A stretch of DNA of 64,000 nt from Agelaius tricolor (taxonomy: Eukaryota > Chordata > Aves > Passeriformes > Icteridae): contig JALJCS010000001.1 in NCBI GenBank assembly GCA_023055355.1, positions 109,012,881 to 109,076,880 of the forward strand, given 5' to 3'. Below, one piece after another: positions 48,301 to 61,376 of this stretch (position 1 is its first letter; each line of letters starts with the position of its first letter). Position numbers and translations under genes: made by a program. The notes beneath the pieces are model-generated. The model worked only from the letters and a program-made list of their open reading frames with translations, did not search any database and was not told the DNA's origin.

Positions 48301-51300
48301 GAATTAAACCCATGTATAAATTAAATATTCACGCTTTACTTTTCTTTAAAAACATATTAGAAACTAACATATATTATTACAGGCTTTTCCATTAATAAAC
48401 CCCAATCTAACTGGAGCATCTCCAATCAGTTTCTGGCATGTGTATGTGTAACAGTGACCAAGGTACAGAAATACAGTGAAGTGTTCTGATTCCACAGTGA
48501 TGACAACCTCAACATAAAGGGATCAAATAGAAAAATAAATTTGTATAGAAAAAAATTGTACTTAATCAGCTGAGTACTAACAAGAGCTCAATACCTATGT
48601 AATTTCATGGGAAGTGCATGAAAAGTTGATTTTGGTGAAATCTCATGGCCAAATGATATTCTGCTCTTCGAATGAACCCAGCACAGGTACTTCAGACAGC
48701 AAACATATTCTTTAGTAAAACAAGTATTTCATACTAAAGAAACTATAGCTTCAAGGTCTAAGTTTACTACACGTTCAATTGAGCAGGGTATTTTTAGTTA
48801 GAATTTAGAATTTTTTAACTAGGAATAAAGTCTTATGAGCTTTCAGAAGCTTCACACTAGCCTATTTTAGCCAGCATATCCCAGGATATCCTTACTTTTC
48901 CGTGAATTCCATCTTGTGCAACACAACCCTGCTTGCCACAGCAGTAGGCTCTATTGCTAGAAGTGACTCATTTTCCATAGCAATCTTAACATGCCTTTAA
49001 CCTCACTTCAACCACACAAAGTACCAAAATCCTTATTCTCTTCCTCTCCCCAAAGCTGGAATGATGACCAGTTTCAGGAGACACACAGATGGATCATGTC
49101 AGCAGAGATGCTGTTCAGCATCCTCTGACCAAGAGCAAGAACACACAAAGAGTTCTGCAAAGCCAACTCTACAATAGCCTAGCCACAACAAAAGGTTCCT
49201 CTGACCTCAAAAATTTTAGATGCTGATATGTGACATGAAAGCACAGGACTGACTTTTCCTTCCTGCCTACCTACCTCACCAGCACTGGGGAAAGCCACTG
49301 AAGCTGACTTCAGGTGAAGCACTCACCCACAGAAATACAAGGTCAGTGCATTATTCTGTACAAATTTATTTCTCAAAATGATTCTGCGTCTGAAATAAGA
49401 ATTGTTCCAAACACAAGATGTGGTTTGGAGAATGACAGTTCCTGGATAGACTCAACTGCCTGACATGAATGTAAATAAACCATGACATAGATTTAGTTAA
49501 CTGTCAGCAACAAGACAATATCACTCATTTTAACCATTTAGTAGTAACATGAGTTCAATTGCTCAAACTGAAGGTCATTGTTTTCCTAAATGTCTGTTTC
49601 CAGTTTGGGGTATGGTAAATAAAAGCTACAACTTTGTATTTTGTTTTAAAATCCCTTAATATTAATTTTTAATACTTCACTGAACAACCTACAGATAACA
49701 GAACAAGAGTGTTCAACCTATCTTTTCTAACTAATTAAGTTGATTTTTTAAAATTCTTCTCCAAAATAAAAATCTAGAAACATCAGTCTCCTGATCCTGA
49801 AGTGTTTTGTCACTCATATTGTCTCAATTTAACCCTTAAGTGCCTTCATGTCATCTTACCAGAGCCCCTCATAGGAAGTACTTGTCCAAAATGCTATGAT
49901 AGAACTAGACCTGTATCAACTTCAGTGAACTCTATTCTTGCAGAGTACCTGACTACAAAAGCCCACCTCCAGGCAAGATACAAATATGGACTGATATTAA
50001 ACCCATATCCACTAATTTAACTTTAATTATTGCTCTACTTCTTTACATGGTTTTGACACAGGCCAGTTGGCTGGGATTTTTGTGATCTTTGTGGTATAAA
50101 CATCTTAACTTGAATTTAGACATCTGTGACTTAATGGTCAGGACAAAACTTTCTTTGTCACAGTTCTTATATGATTACCTTCCTTGGATTATCCCAGGCA
50201 CCATCCTGCCTTCTCTATCTCCCAAATAGAAGTGCAATATTATCATATGCAATATTACCATCATCTACATTAAATATCACTGAATACTGAGATGAAATCA
50301 AGTATTTGGCATCACTCTATTCATCATTTTCTTTTCCATGCAACTCTTCTCTCTTGTTATTTCCTGTCATCTTTTACCTCAAATCTATCCTCAGGTTAGA
50401 CAGCCACACTTTTGAAACATAGCAAAAAAACAGATTAAAGTAATCACCACAAGTAAAAGTTTATGATGCTTTGAAGCAGAAGATGAAAACCTGGCTTACA
50501 CTTCTAATCTCACAGGAGCCAGGAAGCATGCAAATGAACTAAAAAACCTTTTTTCTAGTGCACTCAAAAAGTTTTTAGAGGAGGTGAATTTGGTCTGAAA
50601 CAGCATTAAGCAGACTAAACCTGAGCAGACTATTTTTAACAATTTCCCAAAACAGTTAACACTGACAGTGACGCCATGCAAGACAAGGAAACTTTTCCTT
50701 TTGTACAAGAGTTCATGCAACTCAAAGGAAAAGCAGATGGAGGGTGGAAATGGATAAGCTTTACTTAACTAAAATTTATTGCTGTTGTTTTAAATTATTT
50801 TATTCTTCTATATTTCATAGAAGTTTTTAAAATAGGGTTCTTGGAATAAGTCCCAAACTAATTTATGACAGAACTCTAAAATACCTTTCTTAAAAATCTG
50901 ACATTTCATAGAAGACCTTACAAGGCCAAAGATGCTTCCCATCAAACATCTAGCTTCAGGCAGAATAAAAAAAAAAATTAAGACTAAACTCCCAGGGAAT
51001 ATTCTTGTAACCCTTCTCCCTTAGCATCAGTGTCTTAGCCTCATCTTTGAACTAGCAATAAACCTGTACTAGTTGATAAAAGCCTGGGGTTAGCAGCTGA
51101 GGCTTATAAAACAATTTTCTACAATGCATTAAGTTTGGTCATTCACATGTGAACAAAGTGAGAAAGTTCAGTGTAAATCATGCTGCTGTTCCATGTAACA
51201 AGCAAGCACAAAGCACACAACACATTTAGATACATGAGGAACAGGCAGGGTGTGCATTAAAAGATAAACACTTGAATGTGTGACAAATTGAGGCCAACTT

Positions 51301-54133
51301 GTCCATGATATATTTTCCATTGTTGAAGGAGAGCTAAATCACTTTTAAGAGTTGTGTAGCTTTTTTGGACAGCAGTCATCTTGACTTACCAGAAGTTAAC
51401 CCTTTTATGCACTATGCCCTTAATTAGATTTGAGGTTGCCCTTCCTTCCAAACAGTGTAAAACTGACCTTCAGAAATTAGGGCTCGCTCTCTATGCAGCT
51501 AGGGAGCTAAACGTGATCAATATGGTTCTTGGAGAAAAAAAAAACAAACAAAAATCACATTTGATAAAGATTTATCTCTACAAAGTTTGGTCTAGAGCAA
51601 ATCAATTTGCTGTAAAAGACCTTGTTACTAGTAGTTTGTGAGAATTTTTATAATGTCATTGTTTTCAAAATGCTATTATGCCAAACAAATAACAAATTCT
51701 CTATGCAATCATATTATATATCCTCTAAGCATATCCACATTCATACACTTTTAAAGGTTTTTAATGGCATTCTTGAACTTTCCACCTCAAGTTTACTTCA
51801 TTTTCAAGTTACTCTAATTCACATCATGCCTGCAAATATTCTTGATCTTAATGGCCGTCCACCTTTTATAAAGAACTTTTCAGCTAATCAAACCTACTCC
51901 TAGCAAAGCACAGAAGGATTACTGTTTCTGAAAAATCACTCTCAATACAGAAGAGACCAGCACGTTCACTTGTTTTCCAGCCATAATGCTAATTGCTATT
52001 TTATCTGCCCAGTTTAATACATCAAATTCAAAAGTGGACATTGGGACATCAACACTGGTTAAAACCATTTGGCTGAAGAGTGATAAGTGACACATACAGA
52101 TTCAAGGCTTAATGGCTGTTTTCATGTTTTGTGCCTTCCCCTACTTAACTAGAGAAAAATAAACTGGTTTTTCCTTTTTGAAAATGCTACTTCCAAGATT
52201 ATTATTTACGTTATTTAACAAAGTAAACAACTTCACAAGCAAACTCCATGTGAAAATTGAGATGAGCTATTTCATTATATTCAAAGTATGGACAGTTTTG
52301 TTCCGTGTCTGACAAATTCTTCAACCTCTGCTAAGCTGATCAGTAAAAACTCAGCTAATTGAATCCATTGATGTGAAAAACCACAGGCTCAAGTCTCTAC
52401 TGCATACATCAGGCTGAAGGATTTCTGCTCCAGCCATGGCAGTAATAGTCAGTGGGGTCAGGTCAAAGAGGGTTAAAGTGAGTCAGGATATAGCCAAAGG
52501 AATACATCAAACACTGATTTTAAAAGGGCAATTAATCTTAGACAGAAATGCTTCCTGGGGAATGAGATCTCAATCTTAAGAGCACACTACATGATGTAGC
52601 AGTAAAAATGTACATATACAAGCTTAGAGAGCTTTCATCCTGTGATCACAAACAGAAGGGGAGTGCTGTTTATCAGAGAAATACAAACCCTTGCTAAAAT
52701 ACTTACATTAGAGTCTTCCGGGCCCTTACTCATCAAAAAATAAATTCTGTAATGAGCAGGCTGTAGAGTTTGCACACATGAAATACCTATTTTTAATACA
52801 TGTACTGTAGGTTCTTTTGAACAGCTAGTAGACTAAAGTATTTAGAGATCTCTACCATAGTAAAATTAAAGAATCTAGCATTGAAAAATTCAGGAAAGAG
52901 TGGTGAAAGGAGGAATGGAATACCTGCAGGACTCTCTACACTGAACACTAAAAAAATAACAACCCCTTCTCAAAGGGTTGTTGACAGCTACCTGGTCAGA
53001 GTTGAGATTAGAAGAAGGTTTTCATCAAAAGTTCTTTTCAGCTTTTCTATTCCAAAATATTAAGACAGTTAGCTGCAAAGCTGTTAGATTATACTATAAT
53101 CTTTGTTTTTAATGAGAGTTTGACTCATAATTTAAATATTTTTAAATTAAGAGTTCAGAAGGTATTTTTCTGCTTTATAGTAGAAAAACAGATCCATAAA
53201 GCTTACAACACAAACATACAGTATTTGCAAACAAAGTTTGCTAGGTTAGCATCATTAATTAGTTAGCAAGATTATTAGGAATCATTAGCTGTGTAGACAA
53301 GCACAGGTCTGAAATTAATTACCACAAATTTGGCTGCATTAGCTCACAGCACTAAAGAGAACTGGCTTTGCAGCCATCTCTCCATCTGAGGATGCTTATG
53401 CCCAACATCACAAGTGTCAGGAAAGCATCTATTTCTCTGTCTGGTTCATACATGTGGCTTCTTGGTTTAAATGGCTGGTGACAGCTTGCACAAAGATACT
53501 GGAGCTCGTGAAGTTTGCCAAAGTGTAGAGACCTGCTGCATTTTGCCATTGTAAATGTGGTGATGATGCCACCTGGAAAAAGGATAAGCAGCACAAGTGC
53601 ATTCAAATCTTCACTGACTGTAGCAGCTCCTGTGCACAAGCCAAACCACTGCATAAGACTTTGGCTTCAACATAAGGAATGGTTTTATCTCTATTTTTTA
53701 ACAGATATTCTCCAAATGGCTACAGGTGCAAAGTAAAAAATAAAGTTATCCACTGTTTATCCACTGATTGTGAAGTTACTAAAATCTCTGATTAAAATGG
53801 GGTATTAAAGCAGGGGACAACTACTGTTAGCAAGTGTTGCTGAATCCTTAAAGAAGAGAGTAGGACACAATGGATTATTCTCCTTTACAGTACTAGTAAA
53901 ACTGCTATTTTCCTCCTAATTATTTTTTGTAGGTCCTTTAGTTTTGCAGTTCTATTTTTTCCAGCCCTATAAGTTTATTTCCTGGAAAAATCAGGTGCAT
54001 CCTAAGTTACATCTCGATGCAACCTAGATGCATCAAGACAAAACAGAACCAGACTACAAGAGAGATTCAAGGAAGATGGGAATGATTTCACTCAGCCAAC
54101 CCCCAAAGACACAGTACATACATCTAATTTAAA

Positions 54134-54219
54134 GGTGTGTATATATATATAAAATATATATATAGGTATATATATATATAAAAGGTATATAAAATATATA
54201 AAGATATATATAAATATAA
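54134..54219. repeat. (TA)n microsatellite
   Basis: Imperfect TA-dinucleotide repeat interrupted by AAA and GG, about 86 bases, in the ATG5 intron. Confidence 0.92.
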
Positions 54220-55764
54220 TTTTCAAAATGGGCCAGAACCCACTATTTGAACTTCAGGGCAAATGCCAGAGAACAGCTCATGCCTATTCAGCTAAATTAT
54301 CTGCCCCTCTCTACTGCCTATTGAGAACAGACCCCAAACTGTTAATCCATAAGCCCTGCTCAAATTTTCTGGGATAATATTAATATGCCTTGACCAAAAT
54401 TATGCCCAAGAACTGCTAACAGTCACACAGCACAAACAACACATGTTCTAGCCCACTTCTGTTAACTAGTATAAATAAAAACACTGACAGCAAATAATTT
54501 AAATGTTTGTGGGCTGCAGTGTCCTGGTTGAGAACTTCACATTGTGGATCTTCACAGAGGTTATTACTGTCTCCTTAAAGTTTTGGTAGACCCAAATCTC
54601 CAGTTACTCTTGAACTAATTATACCACTAAAGGCATTGTCACATTTTCTGTGACACTAACCATAAGAAATAGCCTGTAAATCTATGTACTTCGTGTACTT
54701 CAGCTGTTGCTGACATGCTTATTTCTGCGAGCAAGGATATATGAAAAACCAAAAGTTTGGTTTGGGTTTCTTACTGTGAAGTTTTTGATGGCTCACTCAT
54801 ACTGAGTGACCTTCTGTGGCCTCTGGAGTATGACAGATTCATTCAGATCATGACTCAAAAAAATCCAATTCTTAACTCTGCTACTGACCTCAGTGTGACC
54901 AGGTACAAGCCACATCACCCCTCTGTGCCTCTTAATTTCTCCTCCTTTTTTGTCTCTCTTCACTCATCTTTTATCTAAGTGATAAATTCTGTGGGAACGC
55001 ACTGCAACGTGTACAGTGCGTAAGGAACCTGCAGTCTCCTCCTAAAACACAAAAAATACTCATTTTAAAACTGAAAATTCAACACAACCAAAACACACTG
55101 TCAAGATGCTTCGATCCCAAGAGTTCTCCTAAAACTCACATACATAGCAGATGATTAGAAATCAGGCAGGTTTTCTGTCAGTATTTTTCCACAATATTTT
55201 CCTAACTGCCTAGATTTCCAAATCTATATAGCACTCAGTCAGGAAATTGGTGGTAGGACACTGATGTTCCTGGGAAGAGCAGACTATTATTCTAGGATGA
55301 AAAACCTCACCTCTCTTCAGGAAAGCATTTTAGAAATGCTGGCTTGAGATTTTCAAACCGAATAAACTAAATTTTGAAGAAGTTCTTTTGCTCTGTCGAG
55401 GATTTTACTTTCTCCATTTCATACTACCACTGTTAATGACAGACTTAAAAAACTTCTTCTTGTGTCTGAATAAAGTCATTGGCCTTTTGACTAATTTAAA
55501 GAGAATAGTCTGGAGTCTGATACTAATAAAACTTATTGGGTGGCCGGCAGAACAAATTTAGCTGAAGCTGAACAAATTTCCAAAGGCTTGTCTGAGAAAC
55601 AGGATTATTTCCCTATTTGCTGTACCTCTTCCTACAGTTTACCATTCTGAGTGTGCGTGCCTGGGCCTGCCCAGAAACCACTTCTAAGTGACAAAGAAAC
55701 AGCACATTACTCTTGTGATGTTAGCAAAGCTGCTGGACACAGGGCCAAAGAGCAGGCTAGCACA

Positions 55765-56490
55765 GACTGTGGCAGCTGGAAGGGACCTACAATGATCATC
55801 TCACCCACTGCCTGAGAAATCTGGGGCTGGCCAAAAGTTAGAGCACATTATTAAGGGCATTGTGCAAATGCCTCTTAAACACTGACAGGCTTGGAGCATC
55901 TCCCAACCTCTCTAGAAAACTGTTCTGCTGTTTGACCACACTCATGGTAAAGAAATGCTTCACAAGGTCCAGTCCAAACCTCCCCAGTGCAGCTTTGAGC
56001 TATTCCCACATGTCCTATCACTGGATACCCAGGGAAGAACTTAGTGCCTCCCTCTCCACTTCCCTTCCTCAGGAAGCTGCTCCTCACAGGACATGCTTCC
56101 AGCCCCATCACCAGCTTTGTTGCTCCCCTCTGGAGGCACCTGAGTGCCTTAACAGCCTTACACTGTGGGACCCAGAAGTGCACACAGCACTCCAGGTGAG
56201 GCTGCACTGATGCTGGATACAGTGGGATAATCACCTCTTCTTACTGGCTGTGCTGTGCTTGATGCACCCCAGGGTGTGGTCTGCTCTCCTGGCTGCCAGG
56301 ACACACAGCTGCCTCACACTGAGACTGCCCCTAGCCAGCACCCCCAGACCCTTTTCTGCAGGTCTGCTCTCCAGCCACTCCTCTCTCAGGTAATATCTGT
56401 GCTCCACGCTACTCTGTCCTAGGTGCAGAATCTTGGCATTTGGACTTACTGAATTCCATCCCATTTGCCAACAGGAAAGGAGGAAAGCAT
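55765..56490 (-). mobile_element. CR1 LINE fragment, ORF2 C-terminus and 3' end, decayed
   Basis: Read on the - strand, two frames carry the end of CR1 ORF2. The first (about 56494-56231) includes REEWLESRPAEKGLGVL. It continues, after a frameshift near 56232, with IPLYPASVQPHLECC and RGATKLVMGLE. These match the conserved CR1 blocks around 'EEWLES', 'VRPHLEYC' and 'RRATKLV'. The frame is lost further on. The + strand GGAAGGGACCT near 55777 matches the usual CR1 3' region. The element is 5'-truncated, lacks the reverse transcriptase core and cannot move. Boundaries are approximate. Confidence 0.85.
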
Positions 56491-59400
56491 TCATAAGCTA
56501 CCAGATGGATAATCCTTGTAGAGTCAATTGAGGTTAAGTTAGAGAAACCCTGAAAACCAAGCTATGTTCAGTGTTTCCCAGGAAATTGTATGCAGAAAGA
56601 TCACCAGCAGCCCCACATACCCACTATGTTTCCTTTTAGGAGCAAGTGAGCCAGAACATCCTGCACACAACAGAAGCCCTCTCTGATTATGTAAAGAGTT
56701 TGTTTAGAAATGAAGATGGCTAACAAGAAGCACAACTGCACATTATTCTCAGATTATCTGCACCTTTCCATGTGGTCACGACAAATTAAATCTATATTAA
56801 TTAATTGTGTAGCCATGACTATTAATTCCATAATTTCAAGCCAACCTCTGGACTTCCACCCCTTTTGATTAAAAAGGACTACTAAAATCAAAAGGTATGC
56901 AACTTGAACACAGAAAAAAAGTTTCCACTTCAACTTAAAAAAAGGCAACTGGGGCAGGTAGGTGCTTGTGGGTGTAAAAAAAACCAACAAAAATCAAGAA
57001 GTCAGCAGTAAGATGCAAGTCAGATGCAGAAGGATAATCCAAGCAGATGGCCTAGTTAGGAAAAGACAAGAGGCACAAATAATGAGTCACACCAGAAAGG
57101 AGAAGTACAGGATGACCTCCTCCAACACGGAAAGCACCACTGAGACAAGGCCGCCAGGAGGGCGGAATAGCTCAAGCAGTGTCTGAAGATGAGCTGTGGC
57201 CAGAGGATGACTCCCAGAGCAGAGCAGCCAGTGGCCTGAACTCATACCACTAGCCAGCTTTTAACCATCTTCTAGTACACCCACTCTCTACAAGACCACT
57301 AACCCTTCACAACACTCTCATAGCCACGTGGGATGAAAGTGTGGCTAATGAAGTGTCCAGAACTGCCCAGGGCTTGTTATATTTTTAATTTAGGTGGCCT
57401 GGGAAAGTATTTCAACACTTTACCTCCACAACATTGAAAAGCAGACCAGTCTGAGACAGCATATGCAATCAGACTTACTAGTCAGACATAGGGAGCAAAG
57501 ACTCCCTCAGTTTGCTCACCACAGGAGCAGCAAGGAATGGGACAGTGCTGTGCTGCTCCAATTCCCACAGTAAGCCCCACGTCAAGCTAATTCTGACCTC
57601 AGGCAGAGCAAGCCCAGTCATATTTCATGTCTATCCAAAGACATTCACACTGCATAAATTTACCTCCTTCTGTTGCACAATTTCTCATTTGTATCAAAAT
57701 TAGGAGTCTACATGGCAAATCTAATCTAAATTCAATTTTCTGTTTAACTAATTTACTGGAAGTCAATGCTTAAAAAACAGAGAGAACAAAAACAATTAAT
57801 ATGTAGTCTCTCATACATTATACATTGAAAAAAGCTGAGAGTTAATTGAAAACAGTTGATCCCTAATTTTCCAAAATCATTCAGTACAGCAAGTCTTAAG
57901 AGAAAAATCCTGAAAGTCTTTTTGATCCTTGTTTTATTTCTGAAAGAACTAATGACACTGCTTTAGAAAGAGGTCAGTTCATGCAGCTTTTCTGAATGAA
58001 CAACAATGCTGTGAAAACTGGGAATGATTGATAGCCTACTGTTTGCGTCATTATGTCCAAATGTTTACCATTTGAGCCTTCAAGGAAGCATGAGACAAAA
58101 ATCAAAACAAGTTTTATGAAGACTTCAACAACACTTGCAAATTAAAATTGTATCCAGAATTGTTTAGACATGATAGCAGTGCAAGAAAACTGCTTTCTTT
58201 TGCATTACACCATTTTTATCTTTGCATTATGCCCAATGTCTTAAATTTCTGGTGGGGAAGAGGAAAAGTCTTTCCCCCCCAGACCTCTGTTTTCTATCAT
58301 TTTAACCCTTTGCCTCTTCAAAGCATTCTGTTGAACTCAACACTGTTTCCTCTTGCTGCTTTGTAGTTATGTAAGATCATACTGTGTTCCTCCCTTTCTC
58401 CTAATGAGTCACTATTTCTAAATGAACTGTTTACAGTATTAGGATGTTCATTTACAGGAACTTCATAAATGTGCACTAACCAAACTATTTTTTTCCAATA
58501 GTTGTGAATTATTCACTTTTTTTTTCCAATTTGATAAACACTGACATTCAGAAATGGTATTACTTCTGGAAACAAAGACCCTTTAATTGGCAACAGGATT
58601 GCTATCACCAAATACAGAAAATCATGGAGAGACACAGCATGACTTCCTTGAAGCAACAAATAGATAACATTTAATTTAATTATCTGTCATAAACAACAGT
58701 CTTGCTGTAAGCAGGTGGTGTAATCCACCTAATGTGAGTAAAACTGAGAATTTTAGACAGTAGGGGAGAGTAGCCATGGTATTATCTCCTTCAGGGACAG
58801 AAAACTTTGTTATTCATCAGTTTGAGAAAGAATCCCCATAAGTAACGTGTTCTATCATATCAGGTGTGAGACCTCATGCTATAGTTGCAGGCATGATCTT
58901 AACATCTTCTCTTCCTTACTTGCATAGAAACTACACCAACACAGTCCAAGAGACCACAAGCAATATCAAGCTCTATCTTAGCCTGTTCCTGCATAATCCA
59001 CAAACCTTCCCAAAACCAGCAATAACTCTGAAGTTATTTAAATGACTGCCTAATTTTCTGGAACTGCAACTACTGCAGACAATTGCAATTCACCACACAA
59101 CAACTGTCCAATTAAAGAACCAACTTTTGTCTGTGCAAGTGGCATCCACAAGCATAGGAAAAAAGATCAGACGATGAATTTATAGGCTGCAGCATGAATA
59201 ATCAGAATAATCTGATCCTAACCCTGATTCTAAACACTCATGAATGGGTGTTTCATATTAAAATAAAAAAGCCATCTGTCATGAGCCTAGATTCAAAACT
59301 ACATGATGCACAGTCTATGAGAAGCAAAGCTGAAGGATTTTGGACTGTTGGCTGGAAAGAATATATGTAAAATTTCAAGAGTGTAAAACTGTGAATGAGA

Positions 59401-60134
59401 AGGGCAATACTGGACAACTTTATTCTGACTTCCTTGAGTAACTAACCAGGACATTGGTCATCTTGGAGGACAAATGAAAAGCAAGAGAAACTAGGAAAAG
59501 GAAGAATGCTGATAGAGCGGCACAGTCCCTAGGTGTCCAAATATTTTAGATTTTTGTATCCAGTGATACAGAAATTTGCTAGTAAACTCTAGAAAATTGA
59601 AGTCTAGATAATAGAACACCACAGGACAATAAGACAGAAAGCAAAAAGAAAAAACTAACAGAGTAGAAGTGACTGTTGACTAACTACTACCCCAGAGAAC
59701 TAGATCTATCCCTTAAGGAAATCAGCTAAGGTCTGAAACTCTGCAAAATTAGTTATATGAATTACCATAAGCTTAGTCAAAGGAGAGTTAGCTTTAGAGG
59801 ATGCAAAAGTAGATACTACAAGAGTAACAAAGGACAACAAAGAGCTATTACTGGAACAGATGATGAAGGAACATGAGCAGGAAAAAGAAGAGACATTGAC
59901 AGAACAGAAAATAAGATAGGTCAATGCAAGTTGAAAAGAGAACTGAAAAATAAGTCCCCCTCTTTCCTGATGCTGCTATCAGGATCAAATATAATGAGAC
60001 ACTGCCCAAAACCCTAACTGACCAGCTTGCCTCAGACTGGAGTATGAACAACTAGGGAGAAGCAAATATAAAACAGATACAAACATGCTCCTCCAACAGA
60101 GGGTAATCACAACTGAAAACTAAACACAGTTTAC

Positions 60135-60237
60135 TATATTCAAACAGAATATATATTTAATAGTTTATATTTGTATTTAATAGTTTATTTTATATTTAAT
60201 AGTTTCTATTTATATAGTTTAATATATTCAAACAGAA
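60135..60237. repeat. A/T-rich tandem array flanked by a 15-base direct repeat
   Basis: TATATTCAAACAGAA at 60135-60149 recurs at 60223-60237. Between them TATTTAATAGTTT-like units repeat three or four times with variation. This looks like replication slippage or a local duplication rather than a transposon. Confidence 0.75.
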
Positions 60238-61094
60238 CTTGCTATGTTTTACTTTAAAAGACTGAAAACTGAAATGAAATTGTCCATCTTCCAGGAAGGA
60301 TTTCCAAAAACTCTAGACAGTCAGGAATAGTAGTCCTGAATAGCAAGCTAAGTATATCTATATTACTACACAACTCCCAAATTTGATTTCAATTGTATGC
60401 AGTCTTTAGACAAATTAAATTAAACAATTATGGAAATACAGTAAATAAAAATATACTAATACACAATATAGGTTTATCCATAGTAAAATTTCAGACTAAG
60501 GTGACTTTAATTTATTAACTGCTGTGTAACTGACAAAATACAGTTCAGTAACTAAACACAAAAATATAACATGCCTTAAAGAAAGACTACAGCAGGCTAC
60601 AATACAGCAGAAGTGATTATTGGATTAGTTTGAAAATACTGATTTTAATATTTATTAAACATGACAAGAAGGATTTCACTGCTTCTCAAACTTTATGTCA
60701 ACACAGGAAGACCAGAACAAAGAAAAAAACTGAAACATATGAAATGTATCAATGTTCAGTGGAAGGTAGTGACCTGGTCTTACTGTTTCTGTTGCCACAT
60801 AACCACAACCACTGCCTATGAAGCAGCTAAATAGGAACCATGTAAAAAGAATAAATATTCAGCTAATGAGAAAACAGATGATTTAACACACTTGCTGTCT
60901 AAATACTTACTCAGACACAAAAGACACAAAATTAGAGAGGATCAATTCTAACCTAGCCTTCTGGAAGAAAGTACTGCACAGTACTGCAGGAGCAGTAATA
61001 CAAAGTGAAAATAAGTGCATCTTCCTTGAAGGTTCTCTGAACATTTCACTATTCTTAGAATTCTTAAATGTTTCCACTACCTAAAGAAAGCCTC

Positions 61095-61376
61095 CAAGAG
61101 AGCTGGAGAGAAAGTGATAGGAAAAAGGGAAATGGCTTGAAACTGAAAGAGGGCAGGTTTAAATTTGATATTAGGAATTAAGTCCTTACTCAGCAGGTGG
61201 CGAGACAGTGGCAGAGGCTGTGCAGAGAAGCTGTGGCTGCCCCATCCCTGGAAGTGTCCAAGCCAGGCTGGATGGGGCCTTGAGCAACCTGGGATAGGGG
61301 AAGGTGTCCCTGCCCATGGCAGTGGAGATGGAACTAGATGAGCTTTAAGATCCCTTCCAAACCAAATCATTCTTTG
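61095..61376 (+). mobile_element. CR1 LINE 3'-end fragment
   Basis: Sense-oriented CR1 3' region: a GGGAAATGGCTTGAAACTG block, then CCCCATCCCTGGAAGTGTCC, GGCTGGATGGGGCCTTGAGC, GTGTCCCTGCCCATGGCAG, and finally GGAACTAGATGAGCTTTAAG and CCCTTCCAAACCAAATCATT. This is the usual order in bird CR1 copies. It is strongly 5'-truncated, about 280 bases, with no coding capacity. Confidence 0.9.
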
